Part shown: positions 44,713 to 54,399 of the stretch, in pieces | Layout: each line of letters opens with the position of its first letter | How positions within the stretch are numbered: the first letter of the stretch is position 1 | From: Bacillota bacterium | GTDB lineage: Bacteria; Bacillota; Bacilli; Paenibacillales; NBRC-103111 | NCBI GenBank assembly: GCA_023386955.1 | Contig: JAEWIS010000035.1 | Coordinates: 1-64,000 of the forward strand | Direction of reading: 5' to 3' | Length of the DNA: 64,000 nt | The notes under the pieces: model-generated | The model's database searches: none | What the model was told of the DNA's origin: nothing | The model's input: only the letters and a program-made list of their open reading frames with translations | Position numbers and translations under genes: made by a program

Positions 44713-46305
44713 CTATTGCTTCAGATAACGCTGGTAGGCTTCGTTCTTGATCTTCAGTACCTCTTCAATGCCCAGTGTCTTCAGCTTGCTGACATAAGCG
44801 TCATAGGTGGCTTCCAGAGGCTGGGCGCCGAGAATCCATTTTTGGCCCATTTCGCTGGTATAGGTGTTGATGGAGGCCTCCATGTTCCCCAGCTTCTTCT
44901 CCTCCTCCGTGGTGTAAGCCAGAATCGGAATCTGCTGGCGGATATACTTATTGTTGATGTATTCGCTGATACCCTTGTCCGCAATGCTGTTCAGGTATTG
45001 GCGTTCATATTCGAAGTCCTGGTGGAAGCTGAATTGAATTTGGGCGCCATATTTGTACAGGTTCTGGGTCACTTGACCGCCTTGAAGAATTTCATCGGTG
45101 AATTTGGGCTTGCCGTCCACCATGGTGTAGGTCAGTCCTTCCACCCCGAAGTTGGCCATTCTTCTGCCTTCCTCGGTGTACCAGAAATCGAAGAACTTGA
45201 TGGTCTCTACCGGGTGTTTGTTGCTGGCGGAGATGCCCCAGCCGTCGGATTTCACCACTGCCCGCGCTGTGGGCTCCACAATCTTGCCCTTGCTGTTGGC
45301 AGGAGGTGCGATGGGCAGGAATTTGAAGCCGGTAATCTTATCCTTCAGCGTATCGTTAAAGGAGGCGTTGCTGGCGAACCAGTCATGGTTGGAGCCGCCG
45401 GTATTGTTCCCGAGAAGAATATCCCGCGCTTTGGTGCCCCTTGTGAAAATTTCCTTGTCGATCAGCCCTTCCTTGTACCACTTGGCGACAGACGCGATCC
45501 CCTCTTTGTATTCCGGCTCCAGAGGGCCGTAGACAATTTTGTTGTCCTTCAGGGCATAGCCTTGGTCGGCGGCCCATAGCGAAAGCAGCTCATAAACACC
45601 CGAGGCGGAACGGCTGAAGAAGGGGATTTCATCCGGCTGGCCGTTGCCGTTGGGATCCTTCTCCTTAAATTCCTTCAGCACCTTATAATAATCATCCACC
45701 GTTTTGGGGGAGGACAGGCCCAATTTATCCAGCCAGTCCTGGCGGATAAACCAGCCGGAGGCTGCTTCACCATCGGGGGCGAAGGGCAGGAAGTACATTT
45801 TGCCGTCGGCGGCGGTGCCCACGCTTCTTACGTCCGGGCGTTTGGCCAGGAAGGCCTTGATGTTGGGCGCATGTTTGTCGATCAGGTCATTCAGGGGAAC
45901 AAAGGCGCCCTCTTGGCCGAATTTATCCATATTGGCCTTGGTGGACATGACAATATCGCTGATTTCCCCGGAGGCCATCATCATGTTGAAGGCCTCCTTG
46001 CGGTCCGTTACGGTTTTGGGGAGAGTGGCCTTCAGGGAAACATTGGTCAATTCAGCGGCTCTTTTGAACACGGCCCAGGATTCGTTAAATACGTTCCCGT
46101 CGAACATCAGGTGGACCGACAGGGAAAGGGGCTTGTCACTGGCCTTTACGCTTGTTTGCGGGGATGCCGCCGCTCCTGCAGGAGACGGGCTGCCTGCTGT
46201 TGGTTCTTCCGCGCCGCTATTGCCTCCGCAGCCTGCCAGTAAGGAGCCGCCCAGGGCCAATGCCATGATGGAGCATACTGCAGGACGGATGATGGTTTGT
46301 TTCAT
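44713..46305 (-). CDS. Lipoprotein solute-binding protein (LipO/LplA-like)
   Basis: This 530-residue lipoprotein has signal sequence MKQTIIRPAVCSIMALALGG ending in the lipobox LLAGC (Cys26). An Ala/Ser/Pro linker follows and then a large binding-protein fold (including GQEGAFVPLNDLIDKHAPNI). It captures an oligosaccharide outside the membrane for the two permeases encoded just upstream. No ATPase gene is present; such Paenibacillus-type systems normally share a common MsmX-like ATPase. GGGAGGT lies 8 bases from the ATG; an open frame of 17 codons upstream is not used. Confidence 0.9.
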   Translation of the reverse strand: MKQTIIRPAVCSIMALALGGSLLAGCGGNSGAEEPTAGSPSPAGAAASPQTSVKASDKPLSLSVHLMFDGNVFNESWAVFKRAAELTNVSLKATLPKTVTDRKEAFNMMMASGEISDIVMSTKANMDKFGQEGAFVPLNDLIDKHAPNIKAFLAKRPDVRSVGTAADGKMYFLPFAPDGEAASGWFIRQDWLDKLGLSSPKTVDDYYKVLKEFKEKDPNGNGQPDEIPFFSRSASGVYELLSLWAADQGYALKDNKIVYGPLEPEYKEGIASVAKWYKEGLIDKEIFTRGTKARDILLGNNTGGSNHDWFASNASFNDTLKDKITGFKFLPIAPPANSKGKIVEPTARAVVKSDGWGISASNKHPVETIKFFDFWYTEEGRRMANFGVEGLTYTMVDGKPKFTDEILQGGQVTQNLYKYGAQIQFSFHQDFEYERQYLNSIADKGISEYINNKYIRQQIPILAYTTEEEKKLGNMEASINTYTSEMGQKWILGAQPLEATYDAYVSKLKTLGIEEVLKIKNEAYQRYLKQ

Positions 46306-46356
46306 GAAAAAAACCTCCCTTTTTAGTGTTGCTATGCTTTTATGGTAACGGTTCAA

Positions 46357-47226
46357 CTAACCCTTGATAGAACCGATCATAACGCCCTTTACAAAGTATT
46401 TCTGGATAAACGGATAAACGGCGACAATCGGCACCACTGACAGGACAATGGTGGCGTAAATAACGGTTTCCTGGCTGAAGGCGGCCACGTCAGAGGTCAT
46501 CATCATGTCCTCCGTCGGCTTCATACTGACTACCAGCTTGTTCAGCAGCACCTGCAGCGGAATTTTATCCTCATCCTTCAGAATGACCATGGCCCAGAAA
46601 TATCCGTTCCAGCGGTTTATGGCATAGAAGAGGGATATAGCGGCAAGGGACGGCTTGGAGAGGGGCAGCACAATGCGCCAAAGAACCTGTGCGTCAGTGG
46701 CACCATCCACCTTGGCCGCCTCCTCCAGATCCTCGGGAATGGATTGGAAGAAGGAACGAAGGATCACCACATTAAAGGTGCTGATGGCAAAGGCGAAGAT
46801 AATGGCGGTCCGGGTATTAATGAGCCCCAGCTCCCGCAGGTTCAGATAAAACGGGATCATACCCGCGCTGAATAGCATGGTGAAGGCGATAAAAAAGCCG
46901 ATGGCGCCCCGTCCCAGGAGACGCTTCTTGGATAGGGGATACGCACCGAAGATGGTAAACACCACGTTCACTACCGTACCGACCAGGGTGTAATAGATCG
47001 TGTTGGCATACGCCATCCACAGGGAATTTTCCTTCAGCACCTGCTTGTAGGCGTCGAAGGTAAGGTCTACCGGCCAAAACATAACCTTGCCGGTAACCAC
47101 GGCATCCCCCGAGCTGATGGAGGCGGATAACACATACAAAAAGGGATACACAGTGCTGAGCGCCAGCAATGCCAGAAAAATATGATTGCATATGGAAAAT
47201 GCTTTTTCACCCTTGGACAATTTCAT
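46357..47226 (-). CDS. Sugar ABC importer permease (LplC/YtcP type)
   Basis: This 289-residue protein has six membrane helices. The EAA coupling loop reads EEAAKVDGATDAQVLWRIVLP near residue 190, as in MalG-like permeases; the ending VKGVMIGSIKG is typical of the LplC/YtcP group. The ATG at 47226 follows AGGAGTCCTCCT, a binding site that is itself palindromic. It pairs with the LplB-type permease 16 bases upstream. Confidence 0.93.
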   Translation of the reverse strand: MKLSKGEKAFSICNHIFLALLALSTVYPFLYVLSASISSGDAVVTGKVMFWPVDLTFDAYKQVLKENSLWMAYANTIYYTLVGTVVNVVFTIFGAYPLSKKRLLGRGAIGFFIAFTMLFSAGMIPFYLNLRELGLINTRTAIIFAFAISTFNVVILRSFFQSIPEDLEEAAKVDGATDAQVLWRIVLPLSKPSLAAISLFYAINRWNGYFWAMVILKDEDKIPLQVLLNKLVVSMKPTEDMMMTSDVAAFSQETVIYATIVLSVVPIVAVYPFIQKYFVKGVMIGSIKG

Positions 47227-47242
47227 AGGAGGACTCCTCTCT

Positions 47243-48199
47243 TTACCATAAACCGCTCTCTGTGAATTTCTTGCTGAGCTTGTTGGCGGCAATCACCAGG
47301 ACAAGGCCCACGGCGGAGTTGAACAGGCCCACAGCGGTGGTCAGGTCATATTGGCCCTCCCTGATCCCCGCCCGGTACATATAGGTGCTGATGACATCCG
47401 CCGTTTCGTAGGTGGCCGGCTGGTACAGGAGAATAATCGCCTCGTAGCCTACATCCAGAATATTGCCGATCCGCAAGATCAGCATGATCATCACTGTGGG
47501 CAGAATCCCGGGAAGGGTGACATGCCAAACCTGCTTCCACTTATTGGCCCCGTCAATAACGGCCGCTTCGTACAGCTCGGGGTTGATGCCGGATAAGGCG
47601 GCAATGTACAGGATCGCGCCAAAACCGGCTTCCTTCCAGATGTTCATGGAGATGAGGATGGTGCGGAAATATTCGGGAACCGTGAGGAAATAAATCTTTT
47701 CGAAGCCGAGCTTGGCCATAATAATGTTCACCAGCCCGTTGCTGGGCGCCAGGAAGTTGGTGACGATCCCCGCCACCACCACCACGGAAATAAAGTGGGG
47801 CAGATAGGTCAGAGTTTGGACCGCCTTTTTAAACAGCACATTGCGGACCTCATTGAGCAGCAGGGCCAGAATAATCGGCGCGGGAAAACCCCATATCAGA
47901 CTGTAGAGGCTGATCAGGAGGGTATTGACTAAGGTGCGGACAAAGTACGGACTCTGAAAAAAGGAGATAAAGTGGTCAAAGCCGATCCATGGACTTGCTG
48001 CAATGCCTTTAAATACGCTGAACTCCTTGAAGGCAATCTGCAGCCCGTACATGGGCTTGTAGGCAAACATAAGATACCATAGAACAAACGGGATCAACAG
48101 CAGATAAAAAAATCGGTCTCTCTTCACACATTTGGCGATTCTCCGCCAATCCGGGTGGAAGCCGGTCAGAACCGTCCGGTTCTTGAGCTTAGTTTCCAT
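47243..48199 (-). CDS. Sugar ABC importer permease (LplB type)
   Basis: This 318-residue protein has six membrane helices, N-terminal RDRFFYLLLIPFVLWYLMF and the EAA loop YEAAVIDGANKWKQVWHVTLP. The ATG at 48199 is 8 bases after AAGGAG; the GTG three codons earlier overlaps the binding site. First gene of the importer operon (LplB-LplC-binding protein, then probably the SLH enzyme). Divergent from the AraC-type membrane sensor. Confidence 0.93.
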   Translation of the reverse strand: METKLKNRTVLTGFHPDWRRIAKCVKRDRFFYLLLIPFVLWYLMFAYKPMYGLQIAFKEFSVFKGIAASPWIGFDHFISFFQSPYFVRTLVNTLLISLYSLIWGFPAPIILALLLNEVRNVLFKKAVQTLTYLPHFISVVVVAGIVTNFLAPSNGLVNIIMAKLGFEKIYFLTVPEYFRTILISMNIWKEAGFGAILYIAALSGINPELYEAAVIDGANKWKQVWHVTLPGILPTVMIMLILRIGNILDVGYEAIILLYQPATYETADVISTYMYRAGIREGQYDLTTAVGLFNSAVGLVLVIAANKLSKKFTESGLW

Positions 48200-48235
48200 G
48201 GACGACACTCCTTGTCTGGTTGGGGCAGCTTTTTT

Positions 48236-48249
48236 TGAAAGCGCTTTAG
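48236..48249. promoter_or_regulatory. Catabolite-responsive element (cre-like) upstream of the importer
   Basis: TGAAAGCGCTTTAG matches the CcpA cre consensus (TGWNANCGNTNWCA) at 12 of 14 positions and contains the perfect palindrome AAAGCGCTTT. It lies 37-50 bases upstream of the importer start codon, so glucose repression by CcpA is likely. Confidence 0.6.
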
Positions 48250-48454
48250 ATTTATATTAGCAACAGGGCTTCCGTGCCGTAAATCGCTATAATCGCGGCT
48301 CTCTCCAAAACCCACATTCCACACGGCGGGAAGGCTTTTGCAATCAGGCACAGTATAGATTCTGTCGATGAGTATGGAAACTGGAGATTTACCTGGAAGG
48401 CCGGCGTGGGCTATACTATTGCTTACATCTCGGAGTAAAAAAAGAAGAAATTAA

Positions 48455-48468
48455 TGTAAGCGCATTCT
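48455..48468. promoter_or_regulatory. Second cre-like site, upstream of the sensor gene
   Basis: TGTAAGCGCATTCT fits the cre consensus at 12 of 14 positions and lies about 26 bases before the ATG at 48494. It suggests that the sensor gene is under catabolite control as well. Confidence 0.4.
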
Positions 48469-48493
48469 TTTGGCCTGCTACAGGGGGAACAAC

Positions 48494-50776
48494 ATGAAAA
48501 AGAGATTTTGGAGGAAGCTGCTGGCTGCCTGTATTACCATTACGCTGCTTTATACGGTTATTGCCGGACTGGTGTTTGCTTTTCAGAATAATCAAATCAT
48601 TCAGACAGAGCTGCTTAACCAACGGAGGGCGTTTATGGACCAGGCCCGCACCCGGATGGATATGAAGCTTAACGCGGCTTTTAATTATGCGGCCCAGCTC
48701 CGGGTGAAGAAGGACATCCTTTCGTATGCCCGTGAACAGGAGAAGGATTATTTTGTCATCACCAATGTGTTTAATGAGTTGAAGGCAAATATGAATGCTT
48801 TTACAAATTTTGGGTATCAAATCGATGTGGTCAAGCAGGGCGGGGATTTGATCATTACCCCCTACAGTACCATGACCCGGGAGCAGTATTACCGGTTTAT
48901 GAATTTTGACAGCGGTACGGCAGCGTGGCTGGAGGCCTTCGAGGAAACCCGTGCTCTTCCCTCCACGGCCATGGTGCAGACAAAGCAGGCCGCTGGCAGC
49001 AGGAGTCCGGTTACGGAAAATGGCGAGCCCGATTCGAGAGGGCCGCTGGTCACCTTTGTGCAGCATGAGCCGCTCCCCAACGGGGAAGGAATTATGATCG
49101 TGATTTCCTTCTATCAGGATCAGTTTTATCCGGTTTCCGGATCGGATCAGGAGAGCTTCAAGCTGCTGTACGACAAGGAGTGGATGGGAGCAGGGGACGC
49201 CGCAGGGGAACATGTGCATCAAGCGGAAGCGGTGCTGGCGGGACTGGAGGAGAATGCCCGTTACGCCGAGTTCGAGCTGGACGGCAGGCAGGTGTTCATT
49301 GCCAAGTCGGACAGCCTGGGTAAGCTCTATTACGTGTATTCGCTCCCTGAGCATACCTGGGGACAGGGGCTGACGGGGGTCCTGAAGAAGCTGCTGCAGT
49401 TCTACGCTGTCATGATGGCTTTGGGTGTTGCGGTTTCCTTGGTGGCGGCCAACAAGCTGTATAAGCCGGTCCGCGGGGCGGTGAGCTCCTTTTCGAAGGA
49501 TGGGGAGCCCATGGTGATGGACGAATTCGCCTTTATCCGGGAGTATGCCGGGCGTATACAAACGGCCAATGACCAGCTTCAGGAGATGCTTCAGCATAAC
49601 CGGCTCCCCCTCAAGAAGAAATTCATGCGTGACCTGATTCTCGGATTAATGCCGGGTGGTCAGGCAGAGGCAGGGATCCGGCGGCATGAGCTGGAGTGGC
49701 TGGAGGGTCCTTCTGTGGTGGTGGTGCTGGAGTTTATGGAGGATAAGCTGTGGGGTGAGGCGTATACCCTGGAGACAATGCTGGAAATCAAAGCCCAGGC
49801 GGTGCTGATTGTTCTGGAGCATCTGAATGCGTATGGGCCCAATGACAGCGTGGAGCTGGATCATCTCCATTATGCCATCCTGCTGAAATACAGCGGCACG
49901 GAAGCGCTGCGCAAGCTGGTGCTGAGTGCGGTGGCGGGTGTGGAGGAGCGGTTCGGCATCCGGATTACGGCCGCCGCGGGACGTCCGGTTGAGAGTGGGG
50001 CGGTGCTGAAGGAATCGTATGTAACGGCAGTGAAGCTGCTGGAGGAACGGCAGGTTCAGGATCAGCACCCGGTCATCACCTTCGAGGAGATGGAGCACCG
50101 GTCCGGAATGGGCTGTTATTATCCGTTGGATGCGGAGCGGGAGCTGACGGTGTGTGTGCTTCAGGGGCGGCCGGAGGAAGCGGCGGAGCTGTTCGACCGG
50201 GTCTGGGAGGAGAATGAAGGAAGGGCGAAGGACCGGGAGGAGACGCTGCAGCTGTTCCTGTATGCCATGATGACCACCATCAGCCGGATTCTGCATCATC
50301 TGAACAAGCCGGTCTCCGAGATTATTCCCGGCGGGCTGCCCGTGTACCCCGCGGCAGACTCTGGTCGCCGGACCGTGGAGCACCGCGGCCAGCTCCGGGA
50401 GGTGCTGCTGCGGGTGGCGGTATATGTCCGCGACCGGAGCAAGGAGCAGGATCACTCGGTGGCCAGCCAGATGGTGGCTTACGTGCATGAGCGCTACCGG
50501 TTGGACATCTCGCTGACGGATATGGCGGAATCTTTTAACCTGTCGCCCAATTACATCAGCCAGCTGATCAAGGAAAAAACCGGGGAGAGCTTCAAGGATT
50601 ACCTCAGCGCCTACCGGGTCAAGCAGGCCAAGCGGATTATGAACGAGCAGGCGGAGCTGAAGATCCATGATGTGGCCGCCCTGGCCGGCTGGAGCAATGT
50701 GAACACCTTCATCCGGGTGTTCAAAAAGTACGAGGGTGTGACGCCCGGCCAGTACAAGCAGGAGATGGAGCGCTAA
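48494..50776 (+). CDS. Membrane-anchored AraC-type sensor regulator
   Basis: This 760-residue one-component system has a membrane helix (about 10-30), an extracellular sensor domain (about 32-300), a second helix (about 305-325), a cytoplasmic linker, and a C-terminal AraC double HTH (last 100 residues; LSPNYISQLIKEKTGESFKDYL and AGWSNVNTFIRVFKKYEGVTPGQY). This is the usual partner of LplABC-type importers in Paenibacillus: it senses oligosaccharide or the loaded binding protein outside and activates the divergent importer. The ATG at 48494 follows GGGGGAAC. Confidence 0.88.
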   Translation: MKKRFWRKLLAACITITLLYTVIAGLVFAFQNNQIIQTELLNQRRAFMDQARTRMDMKLNAAFNYAAQLRVKKDILSYAREQEKDYFVITNVFNELKANMNAFTNFGYQIDVVKQGGDLIITPYSTMTREQYYRFMNFDSGTAAWLEAFEETRALPSTAMVQTKQAAGSRSPVTENGEPDSRGPLVTFVQHEPLPNGEGIMIVISFYQDQFYPVSGSDQESFKLLYDKEWMGAGDAAGEHVHQAEAVLAGLEENARYAEFELDGRQVFIAKSDSLGKLYYVYSLPEHTWGQGLTGVLKKLLQFYAVMMALGVAVSLVAANKLYKPVRGAVSSFSKDGEPMVMDEFAFIREYAGRIQTANDQLQEMLQHNRLPLKKKFMRDLILGLMPGGQAEAGIRRHELEWLEGPSVVVVLEFMEDKLWGEAYTLETMLEIKAQAVLIVLEHLNAYGPNDSVELDHLHYAILLKYSGTEALRKLVLSAVAGVEERFGIRITAAAGRPVESGAVLKESYVTAVKLLEERQVQDQHPVITFEEMEHRSGMGCYYPLDAERELTVCVLQGRPEEAAELFDRVWEENEGRAKDREETLQLFLYAMMTTISRILHHLNKPVSEIIPGGLPVYPAADSGRRTVEHRGQLREVLLRVAVYVRDRSKEQDHSVASQMVAYVHERYRLDISLTDMAESFNLSPNYISQLIKEKTGESFKDYLSAYRVKQAKRIMNEQAELKIHDVAALAGWSNVNTFIRVFKKYEGVTPGQYKQEMER

Positions 50777-50884
50777 GGCGGCGGCGCGGACGTAGGCCTG
50801 CGGCGCAGGGTGGTTGGCGCGGCTGGGGGCCGGGAGTGGGGCCAGGAGTGGGGCGGAGCCCGTCCGCCCTGGCTGATGGGGAGA

Positions 50885-51240
50885 GCGCTAACGGAACTCA
50901 GCGACCGTTAGACGCTGAATTTGGCAAACTTCGTGTTTTAACGGAACTCAGCGACTCTTAGCGCCGGAATTTGCTGCCAAACGGCTGCCCAAACCCCTGT
51001 AAGAGCGTCTAAGTTCCGTTAGCCGCAGAACAAGCCTGTTTTTAGCGTCTAAGAGCGTCTGAGTTCCGTTAGCGGTGGGGCGGGGGTGTGGAGGGCATAA
51101 AGTTGGTGAGGGGCCAGTGTGTTGAGTAACCATAAGAGCTTCTGAGTTCCGTTAGCGGTCGGGCGGGGCTCAGAGAGCGTAAAGCTGGTGGGAAGGCGTG
51201 GGGTTGAGTAACATTAAGGGCTTCTGAGCTCCGTTAGCGG
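50885..51240. repeat. Six TAACGGAACT/AGTTCCGTTA units after the sensor gene
   Basis: Two forward units (TAACGGAACTCAGCGAC near 50888 and 50939) are followed by four reverse units (GTCT(A/G)AGTTCCGTTAGC, CTTCTGAGTTCCGTTAGCGG and similar, near 51005, 51055, 51140, 51220). Some inter-unit sequence (GTGTTGAGTAACCATAAG) is repeated as well. Same family as the purH-purO block. The 585-base gap contains no gene. Confidence 0.88.
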
Positions 51241-51278
51241 CGGGACGGGGGCTCGGTGAAAGGAACCACAGAAAACGA

Positions 51279-51315
51279 AAACCCGGCAATCCTATTGAGG
51301 AGAGCCGGGTTCTTT
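51279..51315. terminator. Intrinsic terminator, mainly for uxaA
   Basis: AACCCGGC (51280-51287) pairs with GCCGGGTT (51304-51311). Read on the minus strand it ends GGGTTTTCGTTTTC, about 50 bases after the uxaA stop; the plus strand also has CTTTT. Confidence 0.75.
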
Positions 51316-51361
51316 TGGTTCTGCCGCCGCGGTGCGGGTGGGCAGGGAGGTTAGTGGCGGA

Positions 51362-52852
51362 TTACAGAGTTACGCCATCCTTGAAGATGGAGATTTCGCG
51401 GTAGCCGTTGATTTCGTTACGGGTTTCCTTGCCGGAGGCTACTTCGAGCACAAGGCTGAAGAAATCGTCGCGCACGTTCGGCATGTCCTTGCCTTCCAGC
51501 AGCTGGCCGGCGTTGAAGTCGATCCAGTTGCTCTTGCGGGTAGCCAGATCGGAGTTGGTGGCAACCTTCACGGTCGGAACCGGAGCGCCCAGCGGGGTGC
51601 CGCGGCCGGTGGTGAACAGAACGATGTGGGCGCCGGCTGCCATCAGAGCGGTAACCGCTACGATGTCGTTGCCGGGGCCTTGCAGCAGGTTCAAGCCGGG
51701 TTTGGTGGCATGGTTGCCGTATTGCAGTACGTCCACCACGTTGCCGGTGCCGCCCTTTTGGGTGCAGCCCAGGGATTTTTCCTCCAGGGTGGAGATGCCG
51801 CCTTTTTTGTTGCCTGGGGACGGATTTTCATAAACCACTTGGTTGTGGCGGATATAGTATTCCTTGAAGTCGTTGATCAGGTTGACGGTTTTGTCGAAAA
51901 CCTCTTCGTTCAAGCAACGGTTCATCAGAATGGTTTCCGCGCCGAACATCTCAGGCACCTCGGTCAAGATGGTCGTGCCGCCGTGAGAGATCAGGGTATC
52001 GGAGAACTCGCCCAGAAGCGGGTTAGCTGTGATGCCGGAGAAGGCATCGGAGCCGCCGCACTTCAGACCCACAATCAGCTTGGAGGCCGGTACAGGCTGG
52101 CGCTTGAAGGTTTCGGCATAGCCGACCAGCTCGTCGATCAGGCCCATCGCTGCTTCCAGCTCGTCATTTACATCCTGGGTGGACAAGAAACGGACGCGCT
52201 GTTCATCATACTCGCCCAGGAACTTCTTGAACTCAGGAATGTTGTTGTTTTCGCAGCCCAGACCCAGTACCAGAACACCGCCGGCATTGGGGTGGCGGAC
52301 CATGTCAGCCAGGACCTTTTGGGTCATGGTTTGGTCGTCGCCCATTTGGGAGCAGCCGAAGGGATGAACGAAGGAATACACGCCGTCTACACGGCCCTTG
52401 TATTTCTCCGTGGCTTCCTTGGCCAGCACCTCAGAGGTTTTGTTTACGCAGCCGACAGTGTTGACGATCCAGATCTCATTGCGGATGCCCACCTCGCCGT
52501 TTTTGCGCACAAAACCATTGAAGGTTGCTTCCTTGCGGGGTTTCTCCTCGCTCAGGTTGGGGTTGTAGCTGTATTCCAGCTTCCCTTCCAGGTTGGTCTT
52601 GATGTTATGGGTATGGATATAGTCACCGGCTTGGATCGGTTCCTTGGCATGGCCGATAGGAAAGCCGTATTTGATAATGTTTTCGCCTTGGGGGATGTCC
52701 CGAAAGGCAATTTTGTGACCCTTGTCGATATCTTCACGGGCGGTAACGGTGTAGCTGCCCAGGGAAACGGTCTCGCCCTTGGCAATCGGCACCATGGCGA
52801 CTGCCACGTTGTCCGCAACGTTGATTTGAATCAGTTTATCGCTCTTGATCAT
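51362..52852 (-). CDS. uxaA: Altronate dehydratase
   Basis: This 496-residue UxaA dehydrates D-altronate to 2-keto-3-deoxygluconate in galacturonate breakdown. It has an N-terminal SAF domain (about 1-90, with PIQAGDYIHTHN at its end) and the large catalytic domain including GIRNEIWIVNTVGCVN, HPFGCSQMGDDQ, LKCGGSDAFSGI and FTTGRGTPLGAP, which hold cysteine and metal residues. Length is standard. It starts one base after uxaB ends; AAGGA lies 12 bases upstream. Terminator at 51279. Confidence 0.95.
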   Translation of the reverse strand: MIKSDKLIQINVADNVAVAMVPIAKGETVSLGSYTVTAREDIDKGHKIAFRDIPQGENIIKYGFPIGHAKEPIQAGDYIHTHNIKTNLEGKLEYSYNPNLSEEKPRKEATFNGFVRKNGEVGIRNEIWIVNTVGCVNKTSEVLAKEATEKYKGRVDGVYSFVHPFGCSQMGDDQTMTQKVLADMVRHPNAGGVLVLGLGCENNNIPEFKKFLGEYDEQRVRFLSTQDVNDELEAAMGLIDELVGYAETFKRQPVPASKLIVGLKCGGSDAFSGITANPLLGEFSDTLISHGGTTILTEVPEMFGAETILMNRCLNEEVFDKTVNLINDFKEYYIRHNQVVYENPSPGNKKGGISTLEEKSLGCTQKGGTGNVVDVLQYGNHATKPGLNLLQGPGNDIVAVTALMAAGAHIVLFTTGRGTPLGAPVPTVKVATNSDLATRKSNWIDFNAGQLLEGKDMPNVRDDFFSLVLEVASGKETRNEINGYREISIFKDGVTL

Positions 52853-52853
52853 C

Positions 52854-54347
52854 TTAGATCACGTCCTTCAGTGTGGCGGCTACGCCGTTAGTCAGGATGC
52901 TGTGCAGGTAGTCGGATACCAGAGAAGTGAAGCCTTCAACCTCGTTCAGGTTCTTGCCCCACATTTCGGTGTGGGAGAGAACTTCTTCAACCAATGCGCC
53001 AGCTGCTTCGCGACTGCCGTCGTATTTGCTCCACAGGGAAGCGAACATTTGCAGGACCGGAAGATCGTCGTTGATTTGGTACTCGTTGCCGGCAGGGCGT
53101 TTGCCCACCAGAGCATTGTCCTTCAGCTCAGTGCCTTGGTAGAAGGCCAGCAGGGCAGCCAGGGAGAAGGAAAGCACCTTAGGCAGCTCGCCCTTGCGGT
53201 TCACGTACTCCAGAATGGACGGCAGCACGCGGGTCTTGAACTTGGAAGTGGAGTTCAAGGAGATGGACAGCAGATAGTGACGGATGAACGGGTTGGCAAA
53301 ACGCTCGGTAACAGCTGCAGCAAAAGCCTTCAGCTCGCTATCCGGCAGATCCAGAGTCGGGATAACTTCGTTGTAAATCCCTTTTTCCATGAAGGAACGG
53401 ATCAGCTCGTCGTCCATGCACTCCTTGACAGTGTCCAGGCCATACAGGTAAGCAGCCAGCACGGTCATGGTGTGGGCGCCGTTCAGAATCCGGACCTTAC
53501 GGGTACGGTACGGAGTCATGTCGTCGGTCCAGATCACGTCCAGGCCAACCTTGTGGAACGGAAGCTCCTCGGCAAAACGCTTGTCGCCTTCAATCACCCA
53601 TAGGTGGAAGATTTCAGCGGTGTTCAGCAGCTTGTCCTCGTAACCCAGCTTTTCGGTCAGAGCCGCGATTTCGTCACGGGGATAGCCGGTTACGATACGG
53701 TCAACCATCGTGTTCAGGAAGTAGTTGCTGTTCTCAATCCAGGCGATAAAGCCGGCGCCCAGGTTCCATTCTTCAGCCAGACGGAGCACGATTTTCTTCA
53801 GGTTGTCGCCATTGCGCTCAATCAGCTCGCAAGGAATGATCACAAGACCCTTGTCTTCAGCGCCGTTAAAGGCGGTGAAGCGTTTGTGCAGAAGCACAGT
53901 CAGCTTGCCGGGGAAGGTTGCAGGAGGAGCGTCGTCATAACGGTCCTCGGCGGAGTATGCGATGCCGGCTTCAGTGGTGTTGGAAACCACGAAGCGCAGA
54001 TCCGGGCTCACAGCCAGCTCCAGGTAAGCGGCGAAATCTTCATATGGGTTAATGCCGCGGCTGATGCAGGAGATGATGTCCTTTTCCTCAACGATTTGGC
54101 CGTTTTGGATTCCGCGCAGCAACAAAGTGTACAAACCGTCTTGTTCGTTCAGCATCGGAGTCAAGCCTTGAGCAATGGGTTGAACCACGGCAACCCGGCC
54201 GTTGAAAAGGTTTTGCTCGTTCAGCTTGTGGATCATCCAATCCACGAAGCCGCGCAGGAAGTTGCCTTCGCCGAATTGCAGAACTTTTTCCGGCAAAGCA
54301 GCAATTGCTTCCGGGTTGGCCAGCTGAGTTTTAGACAATGCTGTCAT
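52854..54347 (-). CDS. uxaB: Tagaturonate reductase (altronate oxidoreductase)
   Basis: This 497-residue member of the mannitol dehydrogenase superfamily reduces D-tagaturonate to D-altronate with NADH. It has the N-terminal VLQFGEGNFLRGFVDWMI nucleotide-binding region, CELIERNG, TGYPRDEI, and the catalytic KVRILNGAHTM containing the family lysine and histidine. It forms a two-gene operon with uxaA. GGAGG precedes the ATG by 10 bases. The isomerase uxaC is not in this window. Confidence 0.95.
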   Translation of the reverse strand: MTALSKTQLANPEAIAALPEKVLQFGEGNFLRGFVDWMIHKLNEQNLFNGRVAVVQPIAQGLTPMLNEQDGLYTLLLRGIQNGQIVEEKDIISCISRGINPYEDFAAYLELAVSPDLRFVVSNTTEAGIAYSAEDRYDDAPPATFPGKLTVLLHKRFTAFNGAEDKGLVIIPCELIERNGDNLKKIVLRLAEEWNLGAGFIAWIENSNYFLNTMVDRIVTGYPRDEIAALTEKLGYEDKLLNTAEIFHLWVIEGDKRFAEELPFHKVGLDVIWTDDMTPYRTRKVRILNGAHTMTVLAAYLYGLDTVKECMDDELIRSFMEKGIYNEVIPTLDLPDSELKAFAAAVTERFANPFIRHYLLSISLNSTSKFKTRVLPSILEYVNRKGELPKVLSFSLAALLAFYQGTELKDNALVGKRPAGNEYQINDDLPVLQMFASLWSKYDGSREAAGALVEEVLSHTEMWGKNLNEVEGFTSLVSDYLHSILTNGVAATLKDVI

Positions 54348-54381
54348 TTGGGTAGTGCCTCCTAGTAAGTAAGTATAATTT

Positions 54382-54399
54382 CACGTTATTGTTAACGTG
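54382..54399. promoter_or_regulatory. Operator-like inverted repeat in the uxaB promoter
   Basis: CACGTTA and TAACGTG, 7-bp perfect arms separated by TTGT, lie 35-52 bases upstream of the uxaB start. TATACT on the minus strand (54370-54375) could be the -10. A LacI- or GntR-type uronate repressor is a likely binder; none is encoded in the window. Confidence 0.55.

Noticed and set aside
50885..51240. Possible CRISPR array or tandem origin iterons
   Set aside because: Mixed orientation, uneven spacing of about 40-90 bases and diverged units; no replication gene nearby.
52845..54365. Plus-strand frames of about 250 codons opposite uxaB
   Set aside because: Antisense to a full-length UxaB with all motifs; no start signals.
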